Positions 27,129 through 39,803 of a stretch of 64,000 nucleotides of DNA are shown here, piece after piece. Where the stretch lies: positions 372,001 to 436,000 of the forward strand of contig NZ_FOXY01000003.1 in the NCBI RefSeq assembly GCF_900115865.1. The letters are read 5' to 3'. Source of the DNA: Donghicola eburneus. GTDB lineage: Bacteria; Pseudomonadota; Alphaproteobacteria; Rhodobacterales; Rhodobacteraceae. Both the position numbers and the translations under genes were made by a program. How positions within the stretch are numbered: position 1 is the stretch's first letter; each line of letters opens with the position of its first letter. The notes below the pieces were generated by a model, which did not search any database, had not been told where the DNA came from, and saw nothing but the letters and a program-made list of their open reading frames with translations.

Positions 27129-28001
27129 ATGTCCAAAAAGCATCCGATTATTTCGGTGACCGGCTCCTCTGGTGCTGGAACCACCACTGTCAAAAGTACC
27201 TTTGACCAGATTTTCCGCCGCGAAGGTGTCAGCACCGTCTCGATCGAGGGCGATGCGTTCCACCGCTACGACCGCGCCGCAATGAAGGCCGAGCTGGCAC
27301 GTCGGACCGAAGGCGGGGATCAGGGCTTTAGCCACTTTTCCTATGACGCGAACGAACTGGCGAAACTGGAAAGCGTGTTCCGCAGCTATGGCGAGACCGG
27401 CACTGGTGAAACCCGCCATTACGTCCACGACGATGATGAGGCCGCACGGTATGGCAGCGCGCCCGGCACCTTTACCGACTGGGCTCCGTTCGAGGATGGC
27501 AGCGATCTGCTGTTCTACGAGGGTCTGCACGGCGCTGTGGTCAATGACGAGGTGAACCTCGCTGCCTTGGCGGACCTGAAGGTCGGCGTGGTGCCCGTGA
27601 TTAACCTTGAGTGGATACAGAAGATCCACCGCGACAGCTCTAAGCGTGGCTACACCACCGAGGCCGTGACCGACACCATCCTGCGCCGGATGCACGCCTA
27701 TGTGCACTGCATCTGCCCGCAGTTTTCAGAGACCGACATCAACTTCCAGCGGGTACCCGTGGTCGATACCTCGAACCCGTTCATCGCGCGGTGGATTCCC
27801 ACGGCGGACGAGAGCCTGGTGGTGATCCGGTTCAAGAACCCGCGAGGCATCGATTTCCCCTACCTGATGTCGATGATCCACGACAGCTGGATGACCCGCG
27901 CGAATTCGCTCGTGATCCCGGGGGGCAAGATGGATCTGGCAATGCAGCTGATCTTTACCCCGATGATCCTGCGCCTTGTCCAAGAATCCAAGCGGAGCTG
28001 A
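27129..28001 (+). CDS. cbbP: Phosphoribulokinase
   Basis: Phosphorylates ribulose 5-phosphate to ribulose 1,5-bisphosphate, the CO2 acceptor; it marks a true Calvin cycle. The P-loop [11 protein letters not shown] is at residues 12-22 and the substrate/metal region [13 protein letters not shown] near residue 37. [10 protein letters not shown] near residue 131 corresponds to the Walker B-like site. The length of 290 residues is that of the octameric proteobacterial class I enzyme, usually activated by NADH. It begins 18 bases after cbbF and is followed within 10 bases by cbbT. Confidence 0.95.
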   Translation: MSKKHPIISVTGSSGAGTTTVKSTFDQIFRREGVSTVSIEGDAFHRYDRAAMKAELARRTEGGDQGFSHFSYDANELAKLESVFRSYGETGTGETRHYVHDDDEAARYGSAPGTFTDWAPFEDGSDLLFYEGLHGAVVNDEVNLAALADLKVGVVPVINLEWIQKIHRDSSKRGYTTEAVTDTILRRMHAYVHCICPQFSETDINFQRVPVVDTSNPFIARWIPTADESLVVIRFKNPRGIDFPYLMSMIHDSWMTRANSLVIPGGKMDLAMQLIFTPMILRLVQESKRS

Positions 28002-28011
28002 GGAGGCTGCC

Positions 28012-30006
28012 ATGACTGTGCAAACACCTGTTCAAGTTGACGAAACCACAATGGCCAACGCCATCCGCGCCCTGACCATGGACGCGGTGCAGGCGGCAAA
28101 CTCAGGCCACCCCGGCGCGCCCATGGGACTAGCGGATGTGGCGACGGTTCTGTTCAACCGCTTTGTCAAAGTAGACCCCGCCGATCACAAGTGGCCCGAC
28201 CGTGACCGCTTCGTCATGAGCGCGGGGCATGGATCGATGCTGGTCTATGCGATCAACCATCTGCTGGGCTACGCGGATATGGACGCGGACCAGTTGCGGA
28301 ACTTCCGCCAGATGGGCTCGCGCACCGCGGGCCACCCCGAATACGGCCACGCCATGGGGATCGAGACCACCACAGGCCCGCTGGGGCAAGGGATTTCGAC
28401 CGCCGTGGGCATGGCTTTGGCCGAGCGGATGCACAATGCGCGCTTCGGCGATGAGTTGGTCGATCACTTTACCTATGTGCTGGCCGGTGACGGCTGCCTC
28501 ATGGAAGGGATCAGCCACGAGGCCATCGACCTGGCTGGCCATCTGGGCTTGGGGCGATTGGTCGTTTTCTGGGACGACAACCGCATCACCATCGACGGGC
28601 CGACCGACCTATCCACCAGCATGGACCAACGCGCTCGATTTGAAGCTGCAGGCTGGCACGTGCAGGCCGTGGACGGACACAACCCCGAAGCCATCGCCCG
28701 CGTTATCGAGAACGCCCGCAAAGACCTGCGCCCATCCCTGATTGCTTGCCGGACCACTATCGGTAAGGGCGCGCCGAATATGCAGGGCAGCCACAAGGTG
28801 CATGGCTCGCCCCTTGGAGCAGACGAGATCGCCGCAACCCGAGATGCGCTGAACTGGCCCCACGATCCGTTCGTGGTGCCGACCGAAGTCAAAGCCGCGT
28901 GGGAGGCCATCGCCACCCGCGGCGCCAATGCCCGCGCCAATTGGTCCGCCCGCAAAGAGGCCAGCCCGAAGGCCGCAGACTTTGACCGTTCGCTAGCCGC
29001 TCCGGACGCGCAGGGTCTGAATGCCGCGATCACCGCCTACAAGCGCCGCCTGTCCAAGGACCAGCCCAAGGTCGCCGCGCGCAAAGCCTCGGAAATGGCG
29101 CTGGAGGTGGTGAATGCCACGCTGCCCAATTCCGTGGGTGGGTCCGCTGACCTCACCGGATCGAACAACACCCGCACCAGCGCGATGAAGCCTGTGAGCC
29201 GCAACGACTACAGTGGCGACTACATCCACTATGGTATCCGCGAGCACGGCATGGCCGCCGCGATGAACGGGATCGCGCTGCATGGGGGCTTCTTTACCTA
29301 TGGCGGGACGTTCCTGGCCTTTGCCGACTACTGCCGCCCATCGATCCGCCTGTCTGCGCTGATAGGGGTGCCGGTCGCCTATGTGATGACCCACGACTCG
29401 ATTGGTCTGGGAGAGGACGGCCCGACCCACCAGCCGGTAGAAACCATCGCATCCCTGCGGGCCATGCCGAACCTGACCGTGTTCCGCCCCGCCGACGCCG
29501 TGGAAACCGCAGAGGCATGGGAGCTGTGCGCCACATCCGAGGCCACGCCGACCCTGCTGTGCTTGTCGCGTCAGAACCTGCCGACCCTGCGCACCACGCA
29601 CACCGATGCCAACCTGACCGCCCGCGGGGCCTATGTGCTGCGGGAAACGGCGGGGGCAAGGGATGTGACGCTGATCGCCACAGGATCCGAAGTCGAGATA
29701 GCCCTTCAGGCTGCTGACATGCTGGCCGCTGATGGCATCCGCGCCGCCGTGGTCTCTGCCCCCAGCTTCGAGCTGTTCGCGGCCCAACCCGCCGCCTACC
29801 GCGTTCTGGTCCGTGGCACCGCCCCGCGCGTCGGGGTCGAGGCTGCGATCCGTCAGGGATGGGAGCTGTTTCTGGAACGCAGCGACGGCTTTGTCGGGAT
29901 GACCGGCTTTGGCGCCAGCGCGCCTGCGGACGAGCTGTACCGCCACTTTAATATCACTGCCGAGGCCATCGCCGCTTCGGCCAAGAAGCAAATCAACAAG
30001 GGATAA
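28012..30006 (+). CDS. cbbT: Transketolase, CBB operon type
   Basis: Thiamine diphosphate enzyme moving two-carbon units between sugar phosphates in the regenerative phase. Visible: N-terminal [17 protein letters not shown] near residue 24, the ThDP motif [13 protein letters not shown] near residue 158 ending in WDDN near residue 189, and the pyrimidine-domain [16 protein letters not shown] near residue 412. The length of 664 residues is normal. GAGGAGG precedes the ATG at 28012. Gene order cbbF-P-T-G-K-A-L-S is characteristic of the operon. Confidence 0.95.
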   Translation: MTVQTPVQVDETTMANAIRALTMDAVQAANSGHPGAPMGLADVATVLFNRFVKVDPADHKWPDRDRFVMSAGHGSMLVYAINHLLGYADMDADQLRNFRQMGSRTAGHPEYGHAMGIETTTGPLGQGISTAVGMALAERMHNARFGDELVDHFTYVLAGDGCLMEGISHEAIDLAGHLGLGRLVVFWDDNRITIDGPTDLSTSMDQRARFEAAGWHVQAVDGHNPEAIARVIENARKDLRPSLIACRTTIGKGAPNMQGSHKVHGSPLGADEIAATRDALNWPHDPFVVPTEVKAAWEAIATRGANARANWSARKEASPKAADFDRSLAAPDAQGLNAAITAYKRRLSKDQPKVAARKASEMALEVVNATLPNSVGGSADLTGSNNTRTSAMKPVSRNDYSGDYIHYGIREHGMAAAMNGIALHGGFFTYGGTFLAFADYCRPSIRLSALIGVPVAYVMTHDSIGLGEDGPTHQPVETIASLRAMPNLTVFRPADAVETAEAWELCATSEATPTLLCLSRQNLPTLRTTHTDANLTARGAYVLRETAGARDVTLIATGSEVEIALQAADMLAADGIRAAVVSAPSFELFAAQPAAYRVLVRGTAPRVGVEAAIRQGWELFLERSDGFVGMTGFGASAPADELYRHFNITAEAIAASAKKQINKG

Positions 30007-30013
30007 CAGTGTC

Positions 30014-31015
30014 ATGACAACCAAGGTTGCCATCAACGGCTTCGGCCGTATCGGGAGAAATGTGCTTCGCGCGATCGCAGAGTCGGGCCGCAATGACATC
30101 GAAGTGGTCGCGATCAACGATCTGGGCCCCGTGGAAATGAACGCTCATTTGCTGCAATTCGACAGCGTGCATGGCCGTTATCCCGGTGAAGTCAAAACCG
30201 CTGGAAACGCCATCGATATCGGTCGTGGTCCTATCGAAGTCACTGCGATCCGCGATCCCAAAGACCTGCCTTGGGGCGGGGTGGACGTGGCGTTGGAATG
30301 CACCGGCATCTTTACCGACCGCGACAAGGCCGCGCTGCATCTGGAGAACGGGTCCAAGCGCGTGCTGGTTTCGGCCCCTGCGACTGGTGTGGACCGGACC
30401 GTGGTGTTCGGTGTGAACCACCGCGATCTGACCGGCAGCGATATCATTGTCTCGAACGCCTCGTGCACGACGAACTGTCTCTCCCCTGTGGCAAAGGTGC
30501 TGCACGAGGCGGTCGGGATCGAAAAGGGCTTTATGACCACCATCCACAGCTACACGGGCGATCAGCCCACGCTGGATACGATGCACAAGGACATGTACCG
30601 CGCTCGTGCGGCCGCCCTGTCGATGATCCCGACATCCACCGGCGCCGCTAAGGCCGTGGGTCTGGTTCTGCCCGAGCTGAACGGCAAGCTAGACGGTGTG
30701 GCAATCCGCGTACCGACCCCGAATGTGTCGGTCGTCGACCTGACCTTTATGGCCAGCCGCGACACCACGGTAGACGAGGTAAACGCCGCCATCCGTGCCG
30801 CCGCTGACAGCGATCTAAAGGGCATCCTTGGCTACACCGACACCGCCAACGTCTCGATGGATTTCAACCACGATCCGCATTCGTCGATCTTCCACATGGA
30901 CCAGACCAAAGTCATGGACGGCCGCATGGTCCGCATCCTGAGCTGGTACGACAACGAATGGGGCTTCTCGAACAGGATGGCGGACACCGCCTGCGCCATG
31001 GGGAGGCTGATCTGA
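30014..31015 (+). CDS. cbbG: Glyceraldehyde-3-phosphate dehydrogenase, type I
   Basis: Reduces 1,3-bisphosphoglycerate to glyceraldehyde 3-phosphate in the Calvin cycle. The Rossmann motif INGFGRIGRNVLR is at residues 7-19, and the catalytic cysteine lies in SNASCTTNCL near residue 153. The Asp in INDLG near residue 34 suggests it can use NAD. The length of 333 residues is standard. The start is ATG 30014 rather than the long upstream frame. The pgk ATG overlaps the stop codon (TGATG). A second, glycolytic copy is probably elsewhere in the genome. Confidence 0.94.
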   Translation: MTTKVAINGFGRIGRNVLRAIAESGRNDIEVVAINDLGPVEMNAHLLQFDSVHGRYPGEVKTAGNAIDIGRGPIEVTAIRDPKDLPWGGVDVALECTGIFTDRDKAALHLENGSKRVLVSAPATGVDRTVVFGVNHRDLTGSDIIVSNASCTTNCLSPVAKVLHEAVGIEKGFMTTIHSYTGDQPTLDTMHKDMYRARAAALSMIPTSTGAAKAVGLVLPELNGKLDGVAIRVPTPNVSVVDLTFMASRDTTVDEVNAAIRAAADSDLKGILGYTDTANVSMDFNHDPHSSIFHMDQTKVMDGRMVRILSWYDNEWGFSNRMADTACAMGRLI

Positions 31016-32220
31016 TGCTGCCCTCAATCATGGATGTGGATGTGCGCGGCAAACGGGTGCTGGTCCGCGCTGACCTGAACGTGCCGGTGGACGAAGGTGT
31101 TGTGACTGATGCCACCCGCATCAACCGCTTTGCGGCGGGGATGAAGCCTCTGCTGGAGCGCGGCGCGCGGCTGGTGATCCTGACCCACTTTGGTCGCCCC
31201 AAAGTGAACGAGATGAACCCGGCCTATTCGGTGGACAAGCTGCGTCCGGCTTTGGCGCAGGCGCTTGGGACTTCGGTCGTATTTTCGGATGTCTGCGGCG
31301 AAGAGTCTGCCGTGATCCTGAGCAAGCGGTTGAAAGACGGCGAGGTCCTGCTCTGCGAGAACCTGCGCTACAATCCGGGCGAGACGGCGAATGACCCTGC
31401 GTTCGCTGCGGCGCTGGCGCAGCTGGGGGATGTCTATGTGAATGACGCCTTTAGCTGCGCGCACCGCAGCCATGCCTCGACCGAGGCGTTGGCCAGGATG
31501 TTGCCCGCTTATGCAGGTCCGCTGCTGATCGAGGAAATGGAGGCGCTGACATCCGCGTTGGAAGCGCCGCAACAGCCTGCTGTGGCCATCGTCGGCGGCG
31601 CCAAAGTGTCGAGCAAGATCGCTGTGTTGAAGAACCTGGTGATGAAGCTGGACCACGTGATCATCGGCGGGGGCATGGCGAACACCTTCCTCTATGCAGA
31701 TGGGGCGCCGATGGGGCGGTCCTTGCACGAGGCGGATCAGGTCGAGACCGTGCAGGAAATCCGCAAGCTGGCGGACAAAGCGGGCTGCCAGATCCACCTG
31801 CCTGAGGATGTGGTCATCGCGACCGAGTTCGCGGCGGGGGCCGAGAACCGCGTGGTCGGGGCGCATGAATGCACCGCAGGGGCGATGATCCTTGATGCGG
31901 GGCCGAGGTCGCTCTCGAACTTCCAACGGGTTCTGACCGAGTGCCGCACGATCCTGTGGAACGGGCCTTTGGGTGCGTTCGAAATCCCGCCCTTTGACCA
32001 CGCCACGAACCAACTGGCCCGCACCGCCGCCGCTGTAACGCGGCAGGGCCGTGCGACCAGCGTGGCAGGCGGGGGCGATACGGTGGCCGCCCTGAACGGC
32101 GCCGCTGTGACCCAAGACTTTACCTATGTGTCCACCGCCGGTGGCGCATTTCTGGAATGGCTGGAGGGGAAGACCCTTCCCGGTATCGCGGCCCTGCAAG
32201 GGGCAGCCAAGGCAGCCTGA
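31015..32220 (+). CDS. pgk: Phosphoglycerate kinase
   Basis: Makes 1,3-bisphosphoglycerate from 3-phosphoglycerate and ATP, the first reductive step after RuBisCO. It shows [15 protein letters not shown] near residue 12, LTHFGRPK near residue 56, GGAKVSSKI near residue 197, and the nucleotide-binding GGGDTVAAL near residue 353. The length of about 401 residues is normal. It starts inside the upstream gap gene's stop codon and is followed 16 bases later by the aldolase. Confidence 0.95.
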   Translation: MLPSIMDVDVRGKRVLVRADLNVPVDEGVVTDATRINRFAAGMKPLLERGARLVILTHFGRPKVNEMNPAYSVDKLRPALAQALGTSVVFSDVCGEESAVILSKRLKDGEVLLCENLRYNPGETANDPAFAAALAQLGDVYVNDAFSCAHRSHASTEALARMLPAYAGPLLIEEMEALTSALEAPQQPAVAIVGGAKVSSKIAVLKNLVMKLDHVIIGGGMANTFLYADGAPMGRSLHEADQVETVQEIRKLADKAGCQIHLPEDVVIATEFAAGAENRVVGAHECTAGAMILDAGPRSLSNFQRVLTECRTILWNGPLGAFEIPPFDHATNQLARTAAAVTRQGRATSVAGGGDTVAALNGAAVTQDFTYVSTAGGAFLEWLEGKTLPGIAALQGAAKAA

Positions 32221-32236
32221 GGGGGAGGAGACCAAC

Positions 32237-34814
<2,578 letters not shown>

Positions 34815-34870
34815 GCCATTTGGTCGCGCGCCAGATGCGTGCGCGGCCCCGAAACTCAGGAGATTTTACC

Positions 34871-35260
34871 ATGCGTATCACACAGGGCTGCTTCAGCTTT
34901 CTTCCCGATCTGAATGACGAGCAGATCAACAAACAGGTCGAATACATTCTGGGCAAAGAGTGGGCGGTCAGTCTGGAATACACAGACGATCCGCACCCCC
35001 GGAATACTTATTGGGAGATGTGGGGTCATCCCATGTTCGACCTGCGCGACGCCAAGGGCGTGATGATGGAACTGGACGAGTGCCGCAAAGCGCACCCCGA
35101 AAGCTACATCCGCATTCAGGCGTTCGACAACACCCGCGGCTTCGAGACCGTGATGATGAGCTTTATCGTCAATCGTCCCGAGGTCGAGCCGACCTTCCAC
35201 ATGCAGCGCACCGACGTGGACGGACGGTCTCAGCGCTATGCGTGGGATGCGCGGCGCTGA
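34871..35260 (+). CDS. cbbS: RuBisCO small subunit, red-type
   Basis: Small subunit completing the L8S8 enzyme. It begins MRITQGCFSFLPDLNDEQI, typical of the red-type, and includes WEMWGHPMFDLRD near residue 50 and YIRIQAFDNTRGFETVMMSF near residues 78-97. The length of 129 residues includes the C-terminal extension that forms the hairpin in red-type enzymes and helps assembly. It lies 56 bases after cbbL. A GC-rich stem-loop follows before cbbX. Confidence 0.95.
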   Translation: MRITQGCFSFLPDLNDEQINKQVEYILGKEWAVSLEYTDDPHPRNTYWEMWGHPMFDLRDAKGVMMELDECRKAHPESYIRIQAFDNTRGFETVMMSFIVNRPEVEPTFHMQRTDVDGRSQRYAWDARR

Positions 35261-35290
35261 ATTGGCTGGCCTTCGGGCTGGTTTGAGAGG

Positions 35291-35340
35291 CCGGGGGCGC
35301 TGCCCCCGGACCCCTGGAGTATTTTGGCAAAGATGAAAGA
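35291..35340. repeat. Dispersed Rhodobacteraceae-type stem-loop element between cbbS and cbbX
   Basis: An 8-bp perfect stem CCGGGGGC / GCCCCCGG (35291-35298 and 35302-35309) with a three-base loop, followed by a tail ending ggagtattttggcaaagatgaa. I recall this combination of stem and tail as a repeated intergenic sequence in many Rhodobacteraceae genomes, but could not search for it. Only one copy is in the window. Placed inside the operon, it may stabilise the cbbLS message or reduce readthrough. Confidence 0.65.
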
Positions 35341-35349
35341 AGCAGGGTG

Positions 35350-36267
35350 ATGGTTGAGGGCACTGTACAGACTGTCGATCTGGCGGCGGAATATGAAGCC
35401 TCTGGCGTGCGAGAGGTTCTGGAGGAACTGGATCGTGAGCTCATCGGCTTGGCGCCGGTGAAGCAGCGCATTCGCGAGACGGCGGCTTTGTTGCTGGTCG
35501 ACAAGGCGCGGCGCGAGATGGGGCTGTCGCAGGAGACGCCAACCCTGCACATGTCGTTTACCGGCAACCCAGGAACGGGCAAGACCACGGTCGCGCGGAT
35601 GATGGCGGGGCTGCTGCACCGCTTGGGTTATGTGCGCAAGGGGCATCTGGTGTCGGTGACGCGGGATGATCTGGTAGGTCAGTACATCGGCCACACGGCG
35701 CCCAAGACCAAAGAGGTCTTGAAGCGGGCCATGGGCGGGGTTCTGTTCATCGACGAGGCCTACTATCTGTATAAGCCTGATAACGAGCGGGATTACGGCC
35801 AGGAGGCGATCGAGATCCTGCTGCAGGTGATGGAGAACAATCGCGACGATCTGGTGGTGATCATGGCGGGGTATGCGGACCGGATGGATCGGTTCTTTGC
35901 CGCCAATCCCGGTTTCCGGTCGCGCATCGCCCATCACATAGATTTCCCCGATTATTCGGACGATGAACTGCTGCGGATTTCCCAATCCATGCTGGAAGGG
36001 CAGAGCTATGTCTTTGACCCCGAGGCCGAGGCGGCGATGGCCGAGTATATCGCGATGCGGCGGATGCAGCCGCATTTTGCCAACGCGCGGTCGATCCGGA
36101 ATGCATTGGACCGTGTGCGTTTGCGGCAGGCGAACCGGTTGTTTTCAGAGAGTAAGGGGCCGCTGGATGCGATGGCGTTGTCGACTATTACTGCGGCGGA
36201 TGTGCGGGCGAGCCGCGTGTTTCAGGGCGGTCTGGATGTGGACCGGATGCGGGAGGCTGCGGAATGA
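35350..36267 (+). CDS. cbbX: CbbX, red-type RuBisCO activase
   Basis: AAA+ protein that uses ATP and ribulose bisphosphate to remodel inhibited red-type RuBisCO by pulling the large-subunit C-terminus. Walker [12 protein letters not shown] is near residue 71, Walker [14 protein letters not shown] near residue 130, and the sensor regions follow ([12 protein letters not shown] near residue 172, [10 protein letters not shown] near residue 245). The length of 305 residues is normal. GTG 35347 directly precedes ATG 35350 and either could be used. The rpe gene starts in its stop codon (ATGA overlap). Confidence 0.95.
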   Translation: MVEGTVQTVDLAAEYEASGVREVLEELDRELIGLAPVKQRIRETAALLLVDKARREMGLSQETPTLHMSFTGNPGTGKTTVARMMAGLLHRLGYVRKGHLVSVTRDDLVGQYIGHTAPKTKEVLKRAMGGVLFIDEAYYLYKPDNERDYGQEAIEILLQVMENNRDDLVVIMAGYADRMDRFFAANPGFRSRIAHHIDFPDYSDDELLRISQSMLEGQSYVFDPEAEAAMAEYIAMRRMQPHFANARSIRNALDRVRLRQANRLFSESKGPLDAMALSTITAADVRASRVFQGGLDVDRMREAAE

Positions 36268-36941
36268 GTTTTGATCGGTCGGTGAAGATTGCTCCGTCCA
36301 TTTTGTCGGCGGATTTTGCGAATTTCGGTCAGGAGATTCAGGCGATTGAAGCGCAGGGTGCCGATTGGGTCCATGTGGATGTGATGGACGGGCATTTCGT
36401 GCCGAACCTGACCTTTGGGCCGCCTGCGGTGAAGGCGTTCCGGCCCCATGTGAAAACCGTCATGGACGTGCATTTGATGATCGCGCCAGTGGACCCGTAT
36501 ATCGAGGCCTATGCCGATGCGGGGGCCGATGTTCTGACCGCCCATATCGAAGCGGGGCCGCACAGTCACCGAACGCTTCAGGCCATCCGCGGGGCGGGGA
36601 TGAAGGCGGGGATCGCACTAAACCCTGGCACGCCTGCCGAAGCGGTCGGGCATCTGCTGGACCTGACGGACGTGGTCTGTGTGATGACGGTGAACCCCGG
36701 CTTTGGTGGCCAGAAGTTCATCGATATGACCGCCAAAATCCGCAGGCTGCGCGAGATGATCGGCGACCGTCCCATCCATATCGAGATTGACGGCGGGGTG
36801 GACCCGACCACGGCGCCCTTGGTTGCAGCGGCGGGGGCGGATGTGCTGGTGGCCGGAAGTGCGGTGTTTCGCGGCGGGTCGGTGGACAACCCAGAGGTTT
36901 ACGGCGCTAATATCGCGGCAATCCGCAACGCCTGTTCCTGA
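36264..36941 (+). CDS. rpe: Ribulose-phosphate 3-epimerase
   Basis: TIM-barrel enzyme interconverting xylulose and ribulose 5-phosphates (CbbE in Calvin operons). Signatures: [15 protein letters not shown] near residue 6, [16 protein letters not shown] near residue 35, [13 protein letters not shown] near residue 140, and IEIDGGV near residue 173. The length of 225 residues is normal. Its start overlaps the cbbX stop by four bases. It is followed 12 bases later by a thioredoxin-fold gene. Confidence 0.95.
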   Translation: MSFDRSVKIAPSILSADFANFGQEIQAIEAQGADWVHVDVMDGHFVPNLTFGPPAVKAFRPHVKTVMDVHLMIAPVDPYIEAYADAGADVLTAHIEAGPHSHRTLQAIRGAGMKAGIALNPGTPAEAVGHLLDLTDVVCVMTVNPGFGGQKFIDMTAKIRRLREMIGDRPIHIEIDGGVDPTTAPLVAAAGADVLVAGSAVFRGGSVDNPEVYGANIAAIRNACS

Positions 36942-36953
36942 AGGAGACTTGTC

Positions 36954-37508
36954 ATGGCCGTCACACCCCCCGTTTGCGATTTTGGATGGAAAGCACCTGA
37001 TTTCACTTTGCCAAGCACAGATGGTCGTCAGGTCAGCCTTGCCGATGTGGCGGGTACCAAGGGCACTCTGGTCATGTTTATCTGCAACCACTGCCCCTAT
37101 GTGCTGGCGGTTCTGGACCGGATCATCCGTGATGCGTCCGAGTTGATGGAAATGGGAATCGGCGTTGTCGCGATCAGCGCCAATGACGCCGAGGCCTATC
37201 CCAAGGACAGCTTTGACAACATGCGCCTGATGGCCGAGGCGCGGGGCTTTCCATTCCCCTATCTGTATGACGAAACCCAAGCGGTGGCGCGGGCCTATGA
37301 TGCGGCCTGCACGCCGGATTTCTATGGCTTTGATGCTGATGGCGGGCTGCAATATCGCGGACGGCTTGATGCCTCGACCAAGGCTGCTGGGCCAGCGGAC
37401 CTGCGCCGCGATCTGTTCGAGGCGATGAAGCAGGTCGCCGAAACGGGGCAGGGGCCTGCGGACCAGATCCCTTCGATGGGGTGTTCGATCAAGTGGAAAA
37501 CAGGATAA
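36954..37508 (+). CDS. Thioredoxin-fold (redoxin/AhpC-TSA-like) protein
   Basis: A 184-residue thioredoxin-fold protein with a CNHCPYV motif (near residue 44), a CxxC active site placed as in alkyl-hydroperoxide-reductase/redoxin relatives. It starts PVCDFGWKAPDFTLPSTDGRQVSL, as in the thioredoxin-family proteins of this type, and has no signal peptide. It lies inside the Calvin operon, between rpe and the phosphoglycolate phosphatase, whose ATG overlaps its stop (TAATG). Whether it protects or regulates Calvin enzymes is an open inference; the gene order may be incidental. Confidence 0.82.
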   Translation: MAVTPPVCDFGWKAPDFTLPSTDGRQVSLADVAGTKGTLVMFICNHCPYVLAVLDRIIRDASELMEMGIGVVAISANDAEAYPKDSFDNMRLMAEARGFPFPYLYDETQAVARAYDAACTPDFYGFDADGGLQYRGRLDASTKAAGPADLRRDLFEAMKQVAETGQGPADQIPSMGCSIKWKTG

Positions 37509-38173
37509 TGGCGCGGATTGTTTTTGATCTGGACGGGACGCTGATCGACAGCGCGCCCGACATTCACGGAATTGCCAACGCGGTGCTGGCGGGCGAAGGG
37601 GCAGAGCCTATCACCTTGGCCCAAGCCCGCGAGTTCATCGGGAACGGTGCCGGTGTCTTTGTCGCGAAAATGCGCGCGGCGCGGGGCATCGCGGATAGTG
37701 AGCAAGAGCGTTTGCTGGCTGACTTCACGGGCCGCTATCTGACAGCCACCGATCTGACGCATCCTTATCCTGCGGTTGAACCGGTGCTGGGGCAGTTGAA
37801 GGCAGCGGGTCACAGTTTGGGTGTGTGCACGAACAAGCCCTTTGCGGCCACACAGGCCGTGCTACGCGCGACCGGACTGGATGGATACTTTGACGTCGTC
37901 ATCGGTGGAGACAGCCTGCCGGTGCACAAGCCGGACCCGCGTCCCTTGGACAAAGCCTTTGCCGAACTGGGGCGCGGTCCAGAGATATACGTGGGCGATA
38001 GCGAGGTTGACGCCGAAACGGCGCAGCGCGCCTTGGTCCCGTTTGTTCTGTTCACCGAGGGCTACCGAAAAACAGCCAGCGCGTTGATCCCCCATGCAGC
38101 CCAGTTCAGCCATTTCGACGATCTTGGCGCGATTATTGATGCGCTGTTGGCCGAGGCTGCGATGTCATCCTAG
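37508..38173 (+). CDS. gph: Phosphoglycolate phosphatase
   Basis: HAD-superfamily phosphatase removing 2-phosphoglycolate, the toxic product of RuBisCO oxygenase activity (CbbZ in autotrophs). The HAD motif I is IVFDLDGTLIDSAPD near residues 4-18, motif II lies in LGVCTNKP near residue 106, and motif IV is YVGDSEVDAETA near residue 162. The length of 221 residues fits. It is the last gene of the Calvin operon and its end overlaps the convergent exporter gene by nine bases. Confidence 0.92.
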   Translation: MARIVFDLDGTLIDSAPDIHGIANAVLAGEGAEPITLAQAREFIGNGAGVFVAKMRAARGIADSEQERLLADFTGRYLTATDLTHPYPAVEPVLGQLKAAGHSLGVCTNKPFAATQAVLRATGLDGYFDVVIGGDSLPVHKPDPRPLDKAFAELGRGPEIYVGDSEVDAETAQRALVPFVLFTEGYRKTASALIPHAAQFSHFDDLGAIIDALLAEAAMSS

Positions 38174-38764
38174 CAGCAGGGACGCGGCAATCGCCCACAT
38201 GGTGCAGCCGACAATGATTTCTAGCATGACCCACGCTTTGGGATTTTCAAACAGGCCGGACAACAGGCGCGCGCCGAACCCTAAGGCCACGAAAAAGGAC
38301 AGCGAGCCAAAGATGGCGCCGACGGCAAAGCTCCAGTGATCGGGCGCGTATTGGCTCCCGATTGATCCGATCAGCAGCACTGTGTCCAAGTAGACGTGGG
38401 GATTTGCCCATGTCAGGGTCAGGCAGATCAGCAGGACTTTGATCAGCGGGACAGAGGGTTTGTTCGCGGGCAAGAGGGCTTCGCCGCCTTGGAGTGCCGC
38501 GCGAAACCGGAGCGCGCCGTAGACCAGCAGAAACGCCGCGCCGAACCAGCGCATTGCAGGCCCCAGCCACGGGATCGAGGCGATCAGCGTGCCCATCCCC
38601 GCGATGCCCGCCGTGATCAGTATCGCATCCGACAGCGCGCAGACCGCGACAACAGCGGCGACGTGTTCGCGCCGCAACCCTTGGCGCAGGACAAATGCAT
38701 TTTGCGAGCCGATGGCGGCAATCAGACTGAGGGACACGAGGTATCCGTGGATCAGGGCGGTCAT
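38165..38764 (-). CDS. LysE/ArgO family amino-acid exporter
   Basis: A roughly 199-residue membrane protein with six predicted hydrophobic helices. The N-terminal block SLSLIAAIGSQNAFVLRQGL is characteristic of the LysE/ArgO family (exporter of arginine or lysine), as is LTWANPHVYLDTVLLIGS near residue 123. I chose the ATG at 38764 (MTALIHG) with GGAGA upstream rather than 38809. It is divergent from an ArgP-like LysR regulator, matching the argO-argP arrangement. Which amino acid is exported is not known. Confidence 0.87.
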   Translation of the reverse strand: MTALIHGYLVSLSLIAAIGSQNAFVLRQGLRREHVAAVVAVCALSDAILITAGIAGMGTLIASIPWLGPAMRWFGAAFLLVYGALRFRAALQGGEALLPANKPSVPLIKVLLICLTLTWANPHVYLDTVLLIGSIGSQYAPDHWSFAVGAIFGSLSFFVALGFGARLLSGLFENPKAWVMLEIIVGCTMWAIAASLLLG

Positions 38765-38849
38765 GGGCTCTCCTTTGGTTCGCCCGTTGCTTATGGATTG
38801 CTGCCGCATTAGTCTAATTCAAAGAATTTCATCTTGATTAGAGTTTCTT

Positions 38850-39740
38850 ATGATTGATCCACTGCACCTTCAGGCGCTTGCGGCCGTCCATCGGCGCGGT
38901 TCCTTTGGTGGAGCGGCGGCGGAACTGCATCTGACCCAATCGGCGGTGTCCCAGCGGATCAAGGCGCTTGAGGACCAGATTGGAAGCGTGCTTCTGGTGC
39001 GCGGGACCCCATGTGTTGCCACGCAGGCGGGGCAAACCTTGATCGGGCATTTCGATCGGCTGATGTTGATGGAAACAGCCGTACAGCGGGATTTGGGGCA
39101 GGGCTCACAGGGGCCAAGCACCCTTCGGATCGCCGTCAACGCGGACAGTCTCGCGACTTGGTTCTTGCCTGCCTTGCAAGCGGTTGGTGGTGTTCTGTTC
39201 GACATCGTCATTGACGACGAGGATGTTTCGCAAGACTGGCTGAAGCGGGGCGAAGTTGCCGCGGTTGTGACGGCGCACGCCAAACCTTTGCAGGGCTGCG
39301 AGAGTGTGCCTCTGGGCCATCTGCGGTATGTCGCGACGGCCAGCCCCGACTACATGCGCCGCTGGATGCCCGATGGCGTCACGGCCCAAGCCTTGGCCAA
39401 AGCGCCGGCGCTGATGTTTTCGGACAAGGACAAGCTGCAGGAAAGGTGGGTGGCGCGAAACTTTGGCAATGCGGTGCGCCCGCGTGGACTGCCCTGTCAC
39501 CGCATCGGCTCCAGCCAAGCCTTTGTCGAGGCGTGTATTTTGGGCTTGGGGTGGGCGCTGAACCCAGAATATTTGGTCGCCGATCATTTGGTGGCGGGCC
39601 GGCTGGTGCATCTGAATGTCGATGCGCCCCATGATGCCCCGCTCTATTGGCAGTTCAACCGGCTGACAGCAGAGGCTTTGGCCCCGATGACAGCCGCCGT
39701 GCGCGCGGCTGCCGCGCAGGTCTTATTACCAACGGAATGA
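38850..39740 (+). CDS. ArgP/LysG family LysR regulator
   Basis: A 296-residue LysR regulator of the ArgP/LysG subgroup: LHLQALAAVHRRGSFGGAAAELHLTQSAVSQRIKALE makes up the N-terminal helix-turn-helix (residues 5-41, given here only for its blocks LTQSAVSQRIKALE), and the effector domain includes LRIAVNADSLATWFLPAL near residue 90, typical of ArgP. It is divergent from the ArgO-like exporter and most likely activates it when basic amino acids are abundant. The gap of about 85 bases holds the shared promoter. Confidence 0.88.
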   Translation: MIDPLHLQALAAVHRRGSFGGAAAELHLTQSAVSQRIKALEDQIGSVLLVRGTPCVATQAGQTLIGHFDRLMLMETAVQRDLGQGSQGPSTLRIAVNADSLATWFLPALQAVGGVLFDIVIDDEDVSQDWLKRGEVAAVVTAHAKPLQGCESVPLGHLRYVATASPDYMRRWMPDGVTAQALAKAPALMFSDKDKLQERWVARNFGNAVRPRGLPCHRIGSSQAFVEACILGLGWALNPEYLVADHLVAGRLVHLNVDAPHDAPLYWQFNRLTAEALAPMTAAVRAAAAQVLLPTE

Positions 39741-39803
39741 ACGGGACGTCACAGTTGCGAAGCGCTGCACTCGATTGCGTAATCGGGCAGAGGGGAGAGC
39801 GAC

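Noticed and set aside
26103-27707. A 534-codon open frame on the minus strand across cbbF and cbbP
   Set aside because: It is the antisense shadow of two well-supported genes. GC-rich third positions make the opposite frame open; it has no ribosome site or family motif.
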